A DNA stretch of 64,000 nucleotides, taken from positions 62,001 to 126,000 of the forward strand of contig JAKUCV010007502.1 of the NCBI GenBank assembly GCA_028386065.3. Reading direction: 5' to 3'. The position numbers and the translations under genes were made by a program. The notes below the pieces were generated by a model. The model saw nothing but the letters and a program-made list of their open reading frames with translations, did not search any database and was not told the DNA's origin. This DNA comes from Turnera subulata (taxonomy: Eukaryota > Streptophyta > Magnoliopsida > Malpighiales > Passifloraceae). Below, one piece after another: positions 34,145 to 45,670 of this stretch. The stretch's first letter is position 1; each line of letters starts with the position of its first letter.

Positions 34145-36214
34145 GTGGCGGATTTTGCATTCCAAAACTCCCGGCCCGTGACAGTTGGTGGCGGAGCAAG
34201 GTTCGCTAGCATGGGAAATCGTGGGGAAATGGCCACTGGGGAGGCCAACGTTGGTATTGTTGAAGGAGAGCACGTTCCTAGGGAGGAACAACGCTTCTTT
34301 AAAGGTAGCAAGAAGTCTTCTAGGGAGAAGACTGTGGAGCGGGATCGCTTAGCCGAATGCGAGTTAAGGCTTGCGCGGTTGTCGCTTGCCGTTGCGGATA
34401 TGGGTGACAAGGTTGAGGATTTGGGCCAAGGCATCAAGGAGCAATGGTCGGGGGACCTTATGGAGCTCCGAGGGGAGATGCAGGGCACTCTCAACGTAGT
34501 TGTGGACTCGTGGAGGAAGGAGCTGGACGATTTTAGGGGCCGCCAAAACCACATTTTGGAGCAACTTGCTACCATTATGGAGGAGATGAGTGCCATGAAA
34601 GAGGAGATGCAAGAGATCAAAGGGGATTGGTCTCTTTGCAAGAGAGCCATCGCACAAGGGAACGTGGTGGCAACTTGGGAGTTGAAGGTGGACGTGCCTA
34701 AGCCGAAGGCCTACGACGGGGCTCGTAATGCGAAGGAGTTGGACAACTTCATTTTTAGTTGCGAGCGCTACTTTGATGGCATGGGAATCTGAGACGGGGC
34801 CAAGAAGGTTAGTACCGCGTCCCTCTACTTTAGTGATTTGCCTACTCTTTGGTGGAGACGTAGGTACACGGACATGGAGAGGGGCACCGTCCGTATCGAC
34901 ACTTGGGCTGATTTCAAGAGGGAGATCAAGGCCCAATTTTACCCACAAAATGTTGAGCTTGAGGCGCGGAGTAAGCTTCGGAGGCTCATACATAAAGGGA
35001 GCATTCAGGAGTACGTGAAGGAGTTCACGGAGTTGCTATTGGAGATACCCGATATGCCCGACAAGGAAGCTTTGTTTGCTTTCTTGGATGGCCTGCAGGG
35101 GTGGGCTAAGTTGGAGCTTCAAAGGCGTGGGGTGCAAGACCTCAATGCTGCCATTGCCGCAGCGGAGTCGCTAATAGAATTCAATAAGTTCGAGTTTTCC
35201 AAGTCGAAGGGTTCGAAGGACAACTCGGGCAAAAGTGGGGGAGCGACTAGCGATACCGAGGAGGAGTCGCACCATGCGAAGGAAGACACATGGAAGAGCC
35301 ACAAGCCGAAGTGGGAGAAGCCGAAAGGTGATCGTGGAAAAGAGAAGGCAAGTGGTGAATGGAAGAAATTGGAGTGCTTCCTTTGCAGTGGTCCGCACAT
35401 GGCATATAATTGCCCGCAGCGTGGAAAGCTAGCGGCACTCGTTTGGGGGAACGAGGAGAAGGGAGAGTGCTCCAACAAGAACGATGCCGAAGAGGAACCA
35501 AGGATGGGTTCACTCCGATTGCTTGGCGCGGTCAAGGCAAAGACCCAAGAGAAGGTCGAGCATAAGGGGCGCATGTACGTGGTTGCCAAGATTGGTGGGA
35601 AGGAGACCGAGGCATTGATTGACACGGGAGCCACGCACAACTTCATCCAAAAGTCCGAGGCGCAAAGGCTTGGAATTAAATTTGGGGAGGAGTATGGATG
35701 GTTGAAGGCCGTCAACTCCGAAGCCAAGCCAATTCATGGAGTCGCACGCGAGGTCGACATAGCCATTGCGGAATGGCGCGGGAAGATCGATCTCACGGTG
35801 GTCGACATGGATGAGTATCCAATTGTGCTAGGCGTGGAGTTCGTTGACACGACAAGAGCGATGCCGGTGCCGAGTGCAAATAGCATGATCTTGATGGGTG
35901 GAAACAAGTCATGCACGATCGGGGTGTTCCGCGAAGGGAAGGCACAAAAGGCGAAGGTGATGAGCGCCATGTGGCTTGTCAAAGATGAACCAAGGAGCCT
36001 ACGGGAGCACAATGGGAAGGCGATAGGGGACATCGCCAACAAAAGAGGTGCATCACAACGGAGCAAGGCCAAGGTGCAGCAAGCCAAGGGATCGCGGGGG
36101 CGACACCAACACAAGGAAGAAGTGGAGGTGACCAAAGGCTTGATAGGGAGCACCAAGGGAGAAGGCCAATCCAACATGCCAACGCGGGGGCGAAGGCGTA
36201 GGAGGCGCACATGA
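34145..36214 (+). CDS. Gag-protease polyprotein with one in-frame stop
   Basis: A single frame of 690 codons is broken only by TGA at 34790-34792. The N-terminal part is rich in charged heptads (about residues 55-180), probably coiled coil. Next comes the Ty3-type gag capsid region (LWWRRRYTD, TWADFKREIKAQFYP, EYVKEFTELLLEIPDM). Then a CCHC-like knuckle, CFLCSGPHMAYNC, with the spacing Cx2Cx3Hx4C. A retropepsin-like domain follows, with catalytic ALIDTGATHNFI and YPIVLGVEF. A basic arginine-rich C-terminus ends the ORF. The first ATG lies just inside the LTR end (34145), and the primer-binding site at 34186 would be within the frame; a downstream ATG at 34211 (MGNRGEMATG) is a better start. 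Family knowledge: gag-only elements are mobilised in trans. The TGA could be a late mutation. Confidence 0.85.
34186..34197 (+). other. Candidate primer-binding site
   Basis: TGGTGGCGGAGC, two bases after the 5' LTR. It starts with the required TGG; I do not assign the tRNA. Confidence 0.55.
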
Positions 36215-36283
36215 AAATGGTGGAAGCACAAAGCGCAAGCACGGGAGCGCAACGAGGGCGTTGCGCCAACAAGTGGGGGAGAA

Positions 36284-37014
36284 TGTCACGCGGTGCGCGA
36301 CAAGGGCTCAAGAATTGCGCGGAGAATTCTAGAGAAGCCCGGAATGCGTAAGAAACGTGTGGATTTTTTCGGAGAATGGCGGAATTCTCTAGATGGTGGT
36401 GGTACACACTAGAGAGTTCTAGGATATTCTAGAAGGGTGTAGAATTCTCTAGAACCTTGGGGAAGACTCCGGAGAATTCAAGAAGCGGGTGGAAGGTCCT
36501 GGAAGTTCTGGAAGGGTCTAGAACCTCCTGGAATGTTATGGAACATTATGGAATATTTGGGAAGCTTGGGGAATGTTCTAGAGTGTCTAGAACATTCTAG
36601 GCCAAGTGATAAGGATGGGTAGATATTTATGGAAGAAATATCTAGAACTTGTAATATTAGCCATTGGATCGTGGAACCTTCTAGAGCCGCGATCCTAGCC
36701 ATCCATTGAGGAGGTGGATGGGCTATAAATAGGAGAGGGGTCTCCTCATTTTGGAAGTAGATGGGAACTTTGGGTATTCAAGTGTAAAGAGCACGGGGCT
36801 CACACTTGTACAAACACTTTGGTATTAATATACACTTTGCTTTCCTCCAATACTTTTTCGAGTGTTCTCTTGCTAGCGTGGTAGCGGGGTTTAGGCTGAC
36901 TTAGGCTTGAGATTGGGGTTCTTGCCTAAGTGCCGCACGGGCTATTGTTGGGGATTCGTAGTCTCGTGGCAATAGGTGGCGGAGTTTGCATTCCAAAACT
37001 TCCGGCCCGTAACA
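36284..37014 (+). repeat. 3' LTR of the gag-protease element
   Basis: 731 bp, TGTCACGCGG ... CCCGTAACA. It is very similar to the 5' LTR, with a handful of substitutions such as GGAATGTTATGG for GGAACATTATGG, pointing to a fairly recent insertion. Confidence 0.92.
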
Positions 37015-37774
37015 ATACTATTTCCATTGGATAAAGTAGATTTTTGGTCCCCCTAATTTTAGAAGCTCCTTTTAGGTGGATAATTCGAACCCGCCAATGG
37101 GCTATAAATAGGAGAGGGGTCTCCTCATTTTGGAAGTAGATGGGAACTTTGGGTATTCAAGTGTAAAGAGCACGGGGCTCACACTTGTACAAACACTTTG
37201 GTATTAATATACACTTTGCTTTCCTCCAATACTTTTTCGAGTGTTCTCTTGCTAGCGTGGTAGCGGGGTTTAGGCTGACTTAGGCTTGAGATTGGGGTTC
37301 TTGCCTAAGTGCCGCACGGGCTATTGTTGGGGATTCGTAGTCTCGTGGCAATAGGTGGCGGAGTTTGCATTCCAAAACTTCCGGCCCGTAACAATACTAT
37401 TTCCATTGGATAAAGTAGATTTTTGGTCCCCCTAATTTTAGAAGCTCCTTTTAGGTGGATAATTCGAACCCGCCAATGGGCTATAAATAGGAGAGGGGTC
37501 TCCTCATTTTGGAAGTAGATGGGAACTTTGGGTATTCAAGTGTAAAGAGCACGGGGCTCACACTTGTACAAACACTTTGGTATTAATATACACTTTGCTT
37601 TCCTCCAATACTTTTTCGAGTGTTCTCTTGCTAGCGTGGTAGCGGGGTTTAGGCTGACTTAGGCTTGAGATTGGGGTTCTTGCCTAAGTGCCGCACGGGC
37701 TATTGTTGGGGATTCGTAGTCTCGTGGCAATAGGTGGCGGAGTTTGCATTCCAAAACTTCCGGCCCGTAACAAT
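36720..37774 (+). repeat. 379-bp tandem triplication of LTR end plus flank
   Basis: Units start at GGGCTATAAATAGGAG at 36720, 37099 and 37478, a constant period of 379 bp. Each unit comprises the last 295 bp of the 3' LTR plus 84 bp of flank (ATACTATTTCCATTGG ... CCCGCCAAT). The third unit stops at the LTR end, next to an undetermined base. The units look identical by eye. Confidence 0.93.
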
Positions 37775-37775
37775 N
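37775..37775. other. Undetermined base (N) in the assembly
   Basis: The only N noticed in the window. It sits at the exact end of the 379-bp triplication, which suggests a closed gap or an unresolved repeat. Confidence 0.97.
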
Positions 37776-37784
37776 AGGGTAAAA

Positions 37785-37985
37785 TCGTTACTTAATATTT
37801 TTGCGGATCCCCGCGGGGCGGGTACTATGATCCCCATCCCCATCCTCAAATTAGTCTCGGGTTGAAAATCCTCCCCATCCCCATCCCCACGGGTCCATAA
37901 TCGCCCCCATCCCCGTCCCCACAGCGGGGAATCCCCGCGGATCCCCGCGACAATGGGGATTTTTGCCATCCCTACGCACGCCCCA
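37785..37985 (-). repeat. GC-rich CCCCATCCCC region, possible hAT-like end
   Basis: Dense CCCCATCCCC, CCCCGCGG and GCGGGGATCC motifs lie in an otherwise AT-rich region. Read on the minus strand it begins AGGGATGGCAAAAATCCCCA, like the CAGGGATGGCAA ends of some plant hAT-type elements. No second end was found, so the family is uncertain. Confidence 0.35.
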
Positions 37986-38322
37986 CCTTTTGAGGTAAAT
38001 AGGATTTTCTTTTTTATTTGATAACTAGCCTAAGCTATCCAAAATTCATTTTCAGTTACACCCTGGTCTGAACTAGGTTTTAGTAGCCCCCGTTTTGTTT
38101 GTATTAATTAGTTGTACTGTTAGGCCTTCTTGGCCACTAATCAAAAAAAAAAAGAAAAAAACTAGGTTGGCGTTGGTGAAATCATAGGTTTCATGCCAAT
38201 GCACTACAGGTGTTGTGAGGTAAATAGGCTTTTTTTTTTTTATGCTAATCGAAGAGAGGTAAATAGGCTTTTTTTTTTTTGTAAGGATTTTGTAAACTGC
38301 TAATATATTTTTTTTAATACAG
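37986..38322. other. Intergenic, no gene seen
   Basis: Contains two copies of GAGGTAAATAGGCTTTTTTTT (near 38217 and 38256) and other T-rich runs. Confidence 0.5.
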
Positions 38323-38429
38323 AGAAGAGCCAAGGTCAGACTACTGGAAGAACAGCAGGTATCTGTTGATTTATCCAAATCACGCAGAAGAAAGCTTAGG
38401 CACCTCATCAAGATATTGGACTCCATAAG
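38323..38429 (+). other. Exon-like fragment of unknown origin
   Basis: An open 107-nt block is preceded by a T-rich tract and AATACAG and followed by AAG/GTAACT, a good splice acceptor and donor. It would encode a basic, helical stretch (VRLLEEQQVSVDLSKSRRRK...). No family is recognised. It may be a captured exon or chance. Confidence 0.2.
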
Positions 38430-38505
38430 GTAACTTGTATGCAGGATTTTGAGCACCTCATCAAGATATTGGACTCCATAAGGTAACTTGTATGCGGATT
38501 TTGAG
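38400..38505. repeat. 53-bp tandem duplication, two copies
   Basis: GCACCTCATCAAGATATTGG starts at 38400 and 38453. The units differ by about one base (GCAGGATTTT and GCGGATTTT). Confidence 0.88.
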
Positions 38506-39299
38506 AACTGGTAATATATAATGGATATATCTATTGACAAATAAAAAGAGCTAGAAGATACTTCTGGGTCCCGTCATGCCCGCAGTCAAGATTGCAGGTC
38601 GCTCCTGAGGTGTGTTGACTTGAGGAAAAGAACCACACTTCATGACTTTGTTAGCATTAAAAAAAAAAAAATACTTTGTTAGTGAATGAAATATTTATTT
38701 GCCCATTTCATCCCAATGAGGGTTTCTTTATTAAGAGGCAACTTGCATGCTTTGCGATCATTGAGATTTATTCTCAACTAAATTCAACCCTCAATTCATC
38801 TTTGTTCAAGAAAGAATCCTCAATTCAGACAAAGAAAAAAAAGAATCCTCAATTCAACGAGAGACAAGCCCCAACTAGAGCTGATTTTTTCAATAGTTGT
38901 GCAAATCGTGAACATAAATCCCAAAGGAGGCAAGTATGGTCGAAAAACCAACAGAAGGGGCACAAGCCGGAAAACACTACTAACAGTGGTATCTATTTAG
39001 TTTAAATTTAAAATATTATCTAAATATACTATTCGACTAAAAAATAAATTCAAATAAAAAAGTAATTAATATCAGAAAAACACCAAATAAACAAGGGGAA
39101 AATCCTGATGCTCAAAAAAACAAAACAAGGGGAAAACTCTATTGCAAGTCGTAAAGCTTGAGACATTTTCTCAATTAAGTCAAGTCCTATTTCATTAGTT
39201 AGTCATACTAATCAATTCCTTTCGTTAAATTTAGGCGTTAAACCAAGAATATTTGGTCCCTCAAGTGTTCTCAAATATTTACTATAATCATTTAATTGT
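38506..39299. other. Intergenic, no recognised gene
   Basis: An ORF of about 109 codons at 38676-39005 has no recognisable motif and A-rich low-complexity content, so it is not called as a gene. Confidence 0.45.
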
Positions 39300-39800
39300 A
39301 ATTTTAATTAATTAAGTTTTCAAATTTTAAAAACTCTAGATCATAAATTCTAAATTCTAAAATCTAAAATCCTAGTCTCTAAATTCCAATTTTAAAACCA
39401 AAAATCCTAAATCATAACCTCTAAAATCTTAAACACAATGTCTTGAATCAAAAAATCCTATATAATAAAATCTTAAAACTCCAAACCTTAAAATCTTAAA
39501 TCTTAAAACTCCAAACCATAAATCTTAAACATTAAATCTTAAAACTCCAAACCATAAATCTTAATATGTCATTCACATAATTATGATCTAAAATTTTAAA
39601 GTTTTTAGAGTTTAAGTTTTAGAATTTATGATTTAGGGTTTTAAAATATTGGAGTTTTAAATTTTAAGGTTTTAAAATTTACTAATTTTATTGTTTAAAT
39701 TTTTAAAAATTTTCCATTTTAAAAATTTTGATTTAGAAACTTTAGATTTTGGGTCTTAGAGTTTTTTATTTCAAGATTTAAGAATTCAAAATTTGCAATT
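39300..39800. repeat. AT-rich palindromic region with telomere-like heptads
   Basis: The left half (39330-39560) repeats AAATCTTAAAACTCCAAACC. The right half (39590-39800) carries the opposite-strand form (GGAGTTTTAAATTTTAAGG, GATTTAGGGTTTTAAAA). The sequence drifts around the CCCTAAA/TTTAGGG plant telomere heptad without a regular array. Confidence 0.6.
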
Positions 39801-39862
39801 TTATCATTTAGGAATTTAGGTGCACGATTAATAATAGTTTAAGATTGAGATTAGGGTTTTTA

Positions 39863-42829
39863 TGAAACGCCCATATGCCAAAATGTCCAGTTTAAATTAA
39901 TTATAACATGTGAAATGACCAAATTACCCTTTTACTCGGAATACGATACAAACAACATAATCATTGTACAATTAATCATACAATAAATAATAAAATACAA
40001 ATATGCAGCGAAAGACAGAAACATGAATGTAATGCACTCTATGGATCCGACCAGAGGAGAGGATAACACTGCCACCTGCTGATATGCGCTCCTGATCATC
40101 GAACAGTTAACCTATGTAAAGAAGTGAGGGGTTGAGAGCAACCATCGTCTCACCGCAAATAAATAAACCAAAGCATACAAATCAACCACAATAGTATCAG
40201 TACATGGCAGTTAGGGCCACAGTGCACAATACAAGTCATCATCAGACTTAAAGCCCACACTTGTCCTTAATCATACAATTGTAATTATACTTTAACATTT
40301 ATTAGGGTTGAATGTTTGATTAGGGCCCTCTATTGTGTGCGTCGGGCGCGGTATCGATTGGCCAGCTCCCTAGGGCGTATGCCCAAACATAAACCATATA
40401 CATATATCAGTACACCGGAATGAGTAAGTTCCGACAAGTGAAAAACCACTAACAACCAAGTGGCCGACAGCTCTAGGAGGGGTGCTCTCCTCAAAGAATA
40501 CGTAATACAAGAACCTTGGGGCACACCTGTCTGTTCCCAAGTTGCCGGCTCTATGAGGGGTGCTTTCACCAAAAGAATAGATAATAACAAATAACCAAGG
40601 GGTATACCCGACAATCCCCAAGGCGCCAGCTCTGTAAGGGGTACTCTCACTAATATACTATCGAGGGGCGCACCCATCTATCCCCTCATCACTGTCTCTG
40701 TGAGTACAACTCACTAAAAAAATAGGACCCGAGGGGTACCCTCTCCCCTACTCGGTGCTACCGGTCAACAGCCCACAGTAGAAATTGTTTATCTTTTAGT
40801 TTACCAGCTTGGTAAGTTGTTAATGTATGATGTATAAAGTAGTTGTATGCTCTTCAACAATTCTTGTATCAAGTGTATTCCTTTTCTATCAGTACATCTC
40901 ATGTTCTAAAAACATGATGACAACCATCATAGGTACCATACCATACAGTTAGCACACAATAACAAATATAACATCAGCATGGCAACCAGAGCAGACAAGA
41001 GCAAACAACACAACAAGCACCCAGACAAACAACGTTTGATACCAACAAGAATTCATCACGTCATTTACCCATGACCGTCAACCTCAGCATTGTGGGCAGT
41101 AATGGCATACCAGGGTTTATAAGTCCTCACCTGGAATATTAGATAGCTAGCGTCCAAACCTGCTTCGACATAAAATGTTGCTGCCCCTAAGGTATCGCCG
41201 ATGCCTAAACATTGACATATGTATCAAGTATAGCTACATCGATATAACATGAAAAACATGCTTAGTGTATAATAAGTTGTGATAAAAAGGAATCCTTGTC
41301 CGGGCATGAGATGTAACAGAGAAGGATTCGTTTCTCGGTCCAATCAATTATGTGAAACTCATTTGAAAACTGGAAACCAATTTAGAAATCAAATACATAG
41401 ACACTAAGGTTTCATGGCATAAAACCTCACGACAAGTCTATTAGACTGGCATAAATCTTTTGAATTATTAATCTAGATTTTGAAAACAATTTAAAAGATG
41501 CCGATATGGTTATGCGAAACCAAGGATCACACGCCTTTTCCACAAAGCCAGCTCACGCTTAATAGGAATCATTTGTTAAAAAGGTCATTTGTACAAGTAT
41601 AATTGTAATAGTTTTAAATGTTGAGAAGTTCGTAGGAATCACATAAATCCCATGTGAAGCGCACTCATCCAAACTTGATTCAAGTCCACAGCGAATCAAT
41701 GTTGCATCCACAAGATTACATATCTACAAGGATAAATGTTGAAACCACATTCTTAGTTTAGCCAACCTAGACAAGTAAATGGACACATGTTCTTGCAAGT
41801 ACCCCACTCAAGAACACAAGACAAGTAATTGCAGTGCATTTCATATCGTATCTAAAACTGTGTATGACGGAAGTTAAATTATCATTACGAATTCAAAACA
41901 AGCAAATTCCCAGAAACTGAGGACCATGAGTAACTTTTAAATAAAAGCAACAACCCTACTTGACGATAAATAAAGATGAAGATAATTAGGTTATTAGTGG
42001 TTCAATTTGTAAAATTGCCTGAACTCAAAATTACTTGAATTTGGACAGTGAACATTGGACTCGTATACTACCCATCCATAGCATTTTGACAAACACGCAA
42101 ACAACTACACCATCAAATTTTCAAGAGGACCAGTCACTCCAAATGCATATATAAAAAGAAGAAAGGATGAATCCTTACCTAACTAACCAGGTTTCAGAGT
42201 TTAGATCCTCAGCTGAATTCCACTCCATCTTATTGAACCATCAACCCATACCCAGAGAACACACCCTCGTCAGTGCTCAACAACGATCCCAGCACACACT
42301 TCCGATCACCCATGGACGCGATGTTGCAGTGGTGGCAGCAAGCAATGGTAGGAGGAGAAGAGAGTTCAATGAAGGAGAATTGAAGATGTAAGGGAAAGAT
42401 AAGCAAATGGTTGAGAAATTCCTGGAAGAGTAGTGTGTAGCCATTCAGGTGAGGAAGAGAATGAGAGGGGAGAAAGAAAAGTAAGTTTTTATACTTAGGG
42501 TCAAACCCTACTACTTCTTGTCAGCCAAACGACATCACTTTGCATTTTCTTAAAGTTGCTCTGGTCACAAACGCATGGTTTTGTATTTTATATTTTATAA
42601 TTACTAAGACTACATAGTATTAGTCAATACAACTCCAAACCCAATTTATTTTTGGAAAGACCTCAAATTATTAACCCCAACATAAGTTGCTAATATCCTT
42701 ACAAACAATTTAATAAAATTTAAGAAAAAAATTCCTTTAAAAAAATTCATAAATTTCTAAGAAGGTAAAATTATTAAAAAAATTAAATTTTTTTTGTAAA
42801 TAAAATTACTAAAAATTCGGGGCCTTACA
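39863..42829 (-). repeat. Chromovirus-type (Tekay/Del-like) 3' LTR, 2967 bp
   Basis: The plus strand runs TGAAACGCCC ... GGGGCCTTACA, so the minus strand begins TGTAAGGCCCCGAATTTT, a typical start for long Tekay/Del LTRs. Just outside its right edge the minus strand reads ATTTCGAGGACAAAATTTTT followed by a purine-rich GATAAGTGGAGTAGAA, the usual end of chromovirus pol plus polypurine tract. That fixes the orientation. Repeats at 40430-40740 (GAGGGGTGCTCTC, GGGGTATACCC) are internal. The partner LTR is not in the window. Confidence 0.65.
40430..40740. repeat. Degenerate tandem repeats inside the chromovirus LTR
   Basis: Three or four units of about 85-110 bp carry GCCGGCTCTATGAGGGGTGC or relatives, followed by GGGGYRYACCC and a CCCCAAG-like phrase (near 40465, 40548, 40626 and 40683). 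Confidence 0.65.
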
Positions 42830-43384
42830 GTTCTACTCCACTTATCAAAAATTTTGTCCTCGAAATTTATATAAATGAGTCAAGCAACAGTACTTAAGCG
42901 ACACTGACATGTGTCATCCGGTATCATAGTATCGTTGGTCAAATCATACAAATAAACCAAGTAGAACCAAGCGGAACCATCGCATAAGTTATCCAACTTA
43001 AGTCAAACATGATCCCTAAAGCAAAAAGATCAAAGCATTCACCCAAGAGTCATACTCAAACATCATCAACATGAATAATACTAGAATCCCTAATCCGTTT
43101 CATTGATCATCATGGATACTTTCTTCAACCAAAAATACCCAAATCTTTTAATCCATTAAACATACCCTCAGGTATTAGAAGTCACAACTGTTACCTAAGT
43201 AACAAGAACATCATTCTTATTTTGAATACTTTAAGACCAGAAATCCATAATCTATTTCATGTTCCGAACCTCAATGCATTTCCTTTTTCACACATCGATT
43301 CGACCGAAATCATATATATCCCGGATCATACCTTAGGCACTAGAACCCGATCATTACCGAAGTACCACAGTTATAATTCTATAC
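42830..43384 (-). other. 3' internal remnant of the chromovirus-like element
   Basis: Contains the polypurine-tract region at 42830-42870 on the minus strand, then non-coding sequence to the Tat-like insertion. It continues after that insertion at 53516-53635. No integrase or chromodomain is readable. Confidence 0.4.
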
Positions 43385-43389
43385 CTTGG

Positions 43390-44732
43390 TGTAAGAACAC
43401 GGACCGATCCTCACCTCGGTGATCGATGGAATCGCCACTCAAGTTTTATTACTGTGGAAAAACTCAGGAAAACTAGAGAATAACTCCTTTATGCCCACAG
43501 AAGAAACCGGTTTGTGAAACAGAGATGTCGGACTCGGGGGTTCGTCATAGATAGGAAGGTACGAAGCACCCCATCTATGCTTGGGCGAAATAATATGCAA
43601 TTTAAACGAATACTTGTGCTTTGGTGCGTGTGTTCATATGTGTAAACCAAATTTCTGGTAGCAAACCAACAATAATAATATATGTAAAATCAAAATTAAA
43701 GAGACAAGAAAAGGAAAAGAAACAATTTGGCTTGCGTCTCCACCACTAGAGACATCTTACATACCCCGGCAACCGGGTTCAAAGCTCAAGTAGTTCTTGG
43801 ATTGGAATCAACACTCAAGCAAACATGTCAGTATCAGCATGTAATCAGAGACAAAATCGCAGCAACAGAGACAAATCAATGGGAAAGAGACCGAGTTACC
43901 ACCAAGGGCGTGTTATTCGTCGTTCTTCGCGTTTGAGGGTTGTAGATCACTTCTACCCTCTTTTCGTTCCTTAGTTCCACCTTGATTAGTTCTGGAACTA
44001 CTGTAGAGACAAAACTAAACAACACATCACGTAAAATCCAGCAGAGAAAATCAAAGAAATCGAATTGAGAAAAGAAAAAAGTAGAGTTTTCCCAAGCAAA
44101 AAGCTTAATGGCCAACCCCCCAAAATTGTGTTTTAAGGGTTCTATTTATAGTGTTCAGGGTCTGAGGGGGCGTGGTTTTGATCCTAAGATCGAGATTAAA
44201 CCCCTAAATCCAATGGCCGAGGGTAGAAATAAAAAAAGAGAAAAAATAAAAAAAGTGGCCGCCTCTGGGACGCATGACCGCCGCCTGGTGACGGTCTTCC
44301 CTACTTGTCCGCCGGCTGGTGGCGGTCATGTTGCCATGACCGCCGACTCAGTCGGCTACTGTTCACGTTCTTCCTTTTTTAACCGAATTTTTCCTATTTT
44401 GACTCCAACCTGATTCTTGCACGCAAAGCTAAGGATCTCAAACCAGAAAAACTCCCTTTTCTTGATAAAAACTCCAAGTTCTTTCTATATAAACTCAATT
44501 ACTTAACCTGCACTCCAAGGATTAAGATTATTCCTCTTTTATCCATAAAATAGACAAAATAATAAACCAACTTAATTGGGCCTCTAATCCAACGAAAATC
44601 AGAGACAAATAAGTCTGAAAATTCGTGCTAAGCCTGGGCCTCATTATATGGATAGTCCATGAATTTATTTATTGGGTTCCTAAGCCAAATTAAAGATAAA
44701 AAAATTAATAATATTAACCTTGGGTGTTAACA
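43390..44732 (-). repeat. 3' LTR of the Tat-like element
   Basis: 1343 bp; the minus strand starts TGTTAACACCC and ends at 43390 (plus strand TGTAAGAACACGG). Next to it, 44733-44750 on the minus strand is the polypurine-tract region (ACGAGGGGCATC). Confidence 0.93.
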
Positions 44733-44884
44733 GATGCCCCTCGTTGGTGAGGGTCTAAGAATTTAGGCACAAAACAACGCAAGAAAAACACTCAAATTTA
44801 TAGAGAAACAATACACGTGGATATGCCGCTGATAATGACAATGCTTACTTGAGGTTGTTCTACTGGGGATAATGATGGGTTTGA

Positions 44885-45130
44885 GTCAAAATGCGATGAA
44901 TTAAGGCTAGTTGAAACAAAGTTGAGGCTAGGTTGAGGCAAAGTTGGGACTAGTTGAGACAAAGGCTGAGGCTTATTGGATAAAGGCTAAGGCTAAATGA
45001 GACAAAAGCTGAGGTTTTTTTAGACAAAAGGTTGAGGCTAAATGAGACAAAAGCTGAAGTTTGTTGGGACAAAAGGTTGAGGCTAAATGAGACAAAGGCC
45101 TATGGTGTGTTGGGACAAAAAGTTGAGGCT
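44885..45130. repeat. Minisatellite in the Tat-like 3' untranslated region
   Basis: About five or six units built on GAGGCTAAATGAGACAAAAG and GCTGAGGTTTGTTGGGACAAA. Position and style match the arrays at 1790-2475 but the sequence is unrelated. Confidence 0.85.
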
Positions 45131-45670
45131 ATCGGGGTACCGCCTATGGCAACTAGTGGGGAATAAAGGTGAAAAGATTTGAGACACTTGGGAGATTTCA
45201 AGACTAAAGGGACAAAGCCCGTGGCAATCTACTTGGGGAAAATTTGAGACTATGATTTCAAATGTTCATTTTGAATATGATTAAGTTGCTGGATGACCCT
45301 AATGTGGGTGCTGAGACTATTGCCTAATCGTGGATCCAGAAAATATATATTTCGAAAAGAAATGTTGAGGGTTATGGCAAACCCTTATGCATTAAAAGAA
45401 AACAAATTTGAGACCTTAATCGAGTCATAATTTTGAAAAAGAAAAAGCATTTTCTGAGTGGATTGAAGAATGAGACAAAAAAATGAATAATGACTGAAGA
45501 GGCAGTGCCGACGGTCATGTCAGTCTGACTGGCGGGCTTGGCCGCCATCTTGCGGCGTTCATGGCGACTTATCTGCCGGCTGGTGGCGGTCATGCGGCCC
45601 AGTTCTGACTCCTACTCGGTTTTGGAGTCCAATTCTTTATGGAAGAAAGGTTTAACTGACTTCTAACCTC

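Larger units (their letters stand above)
33454..34183 (+). repeat. 5' LTR of the gag-protease element
   Basis: 730 bp, TGTCACGCGG ... CCCGTGACA. It is full of GAA/TTC and TCTAGA motifs upstream of a TATA box (CTATAAATA at 33892-33900). Confidence 0.92.
33454..37014 (+). mobile_element. Non-autonomous gag-protease LTR retrotransposon (TR-GAG type)
   Basis: Two LTRs (33454-34183 and 36284-37014), a primer-binding-like site at 34186-34197, one long ORF and a polypurine tract (AAGTGGGGGAGAA, 36271-36283) make a compact 3.56-kb element. The ORF encodes only gag and an aspartic protease-like domain; RT, RNase H and integrase are absent. It must therefore have relied on enzymes from an autonomous Ty3/gypsy relative. 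Flanks ATACA (33449-33453) and ATACT (37015-37019) match at four of five bases. The right end was later caught in a tandem triplication. Confidence 0.9.

Noticed and set aside
34364..36407. Several long minus-strand ORFs opposite the gag-protease gene
   Set aside because: They are shadows of the GC-rich sense frame, with compositions such as Ser/Pro/Leu-rich low complexity and no domains.
37785..37985. CpG island of a host gene
   Set aside because: The GC richness comes from repeated CCCCATCCCC and CCGCGG phrases, and no gene follows.
38676..39005. 109-codon ORF as a host gene
   Set aside because: Low-complexity Lys/Asn/Ser content, no domain, no splice or promoter support.
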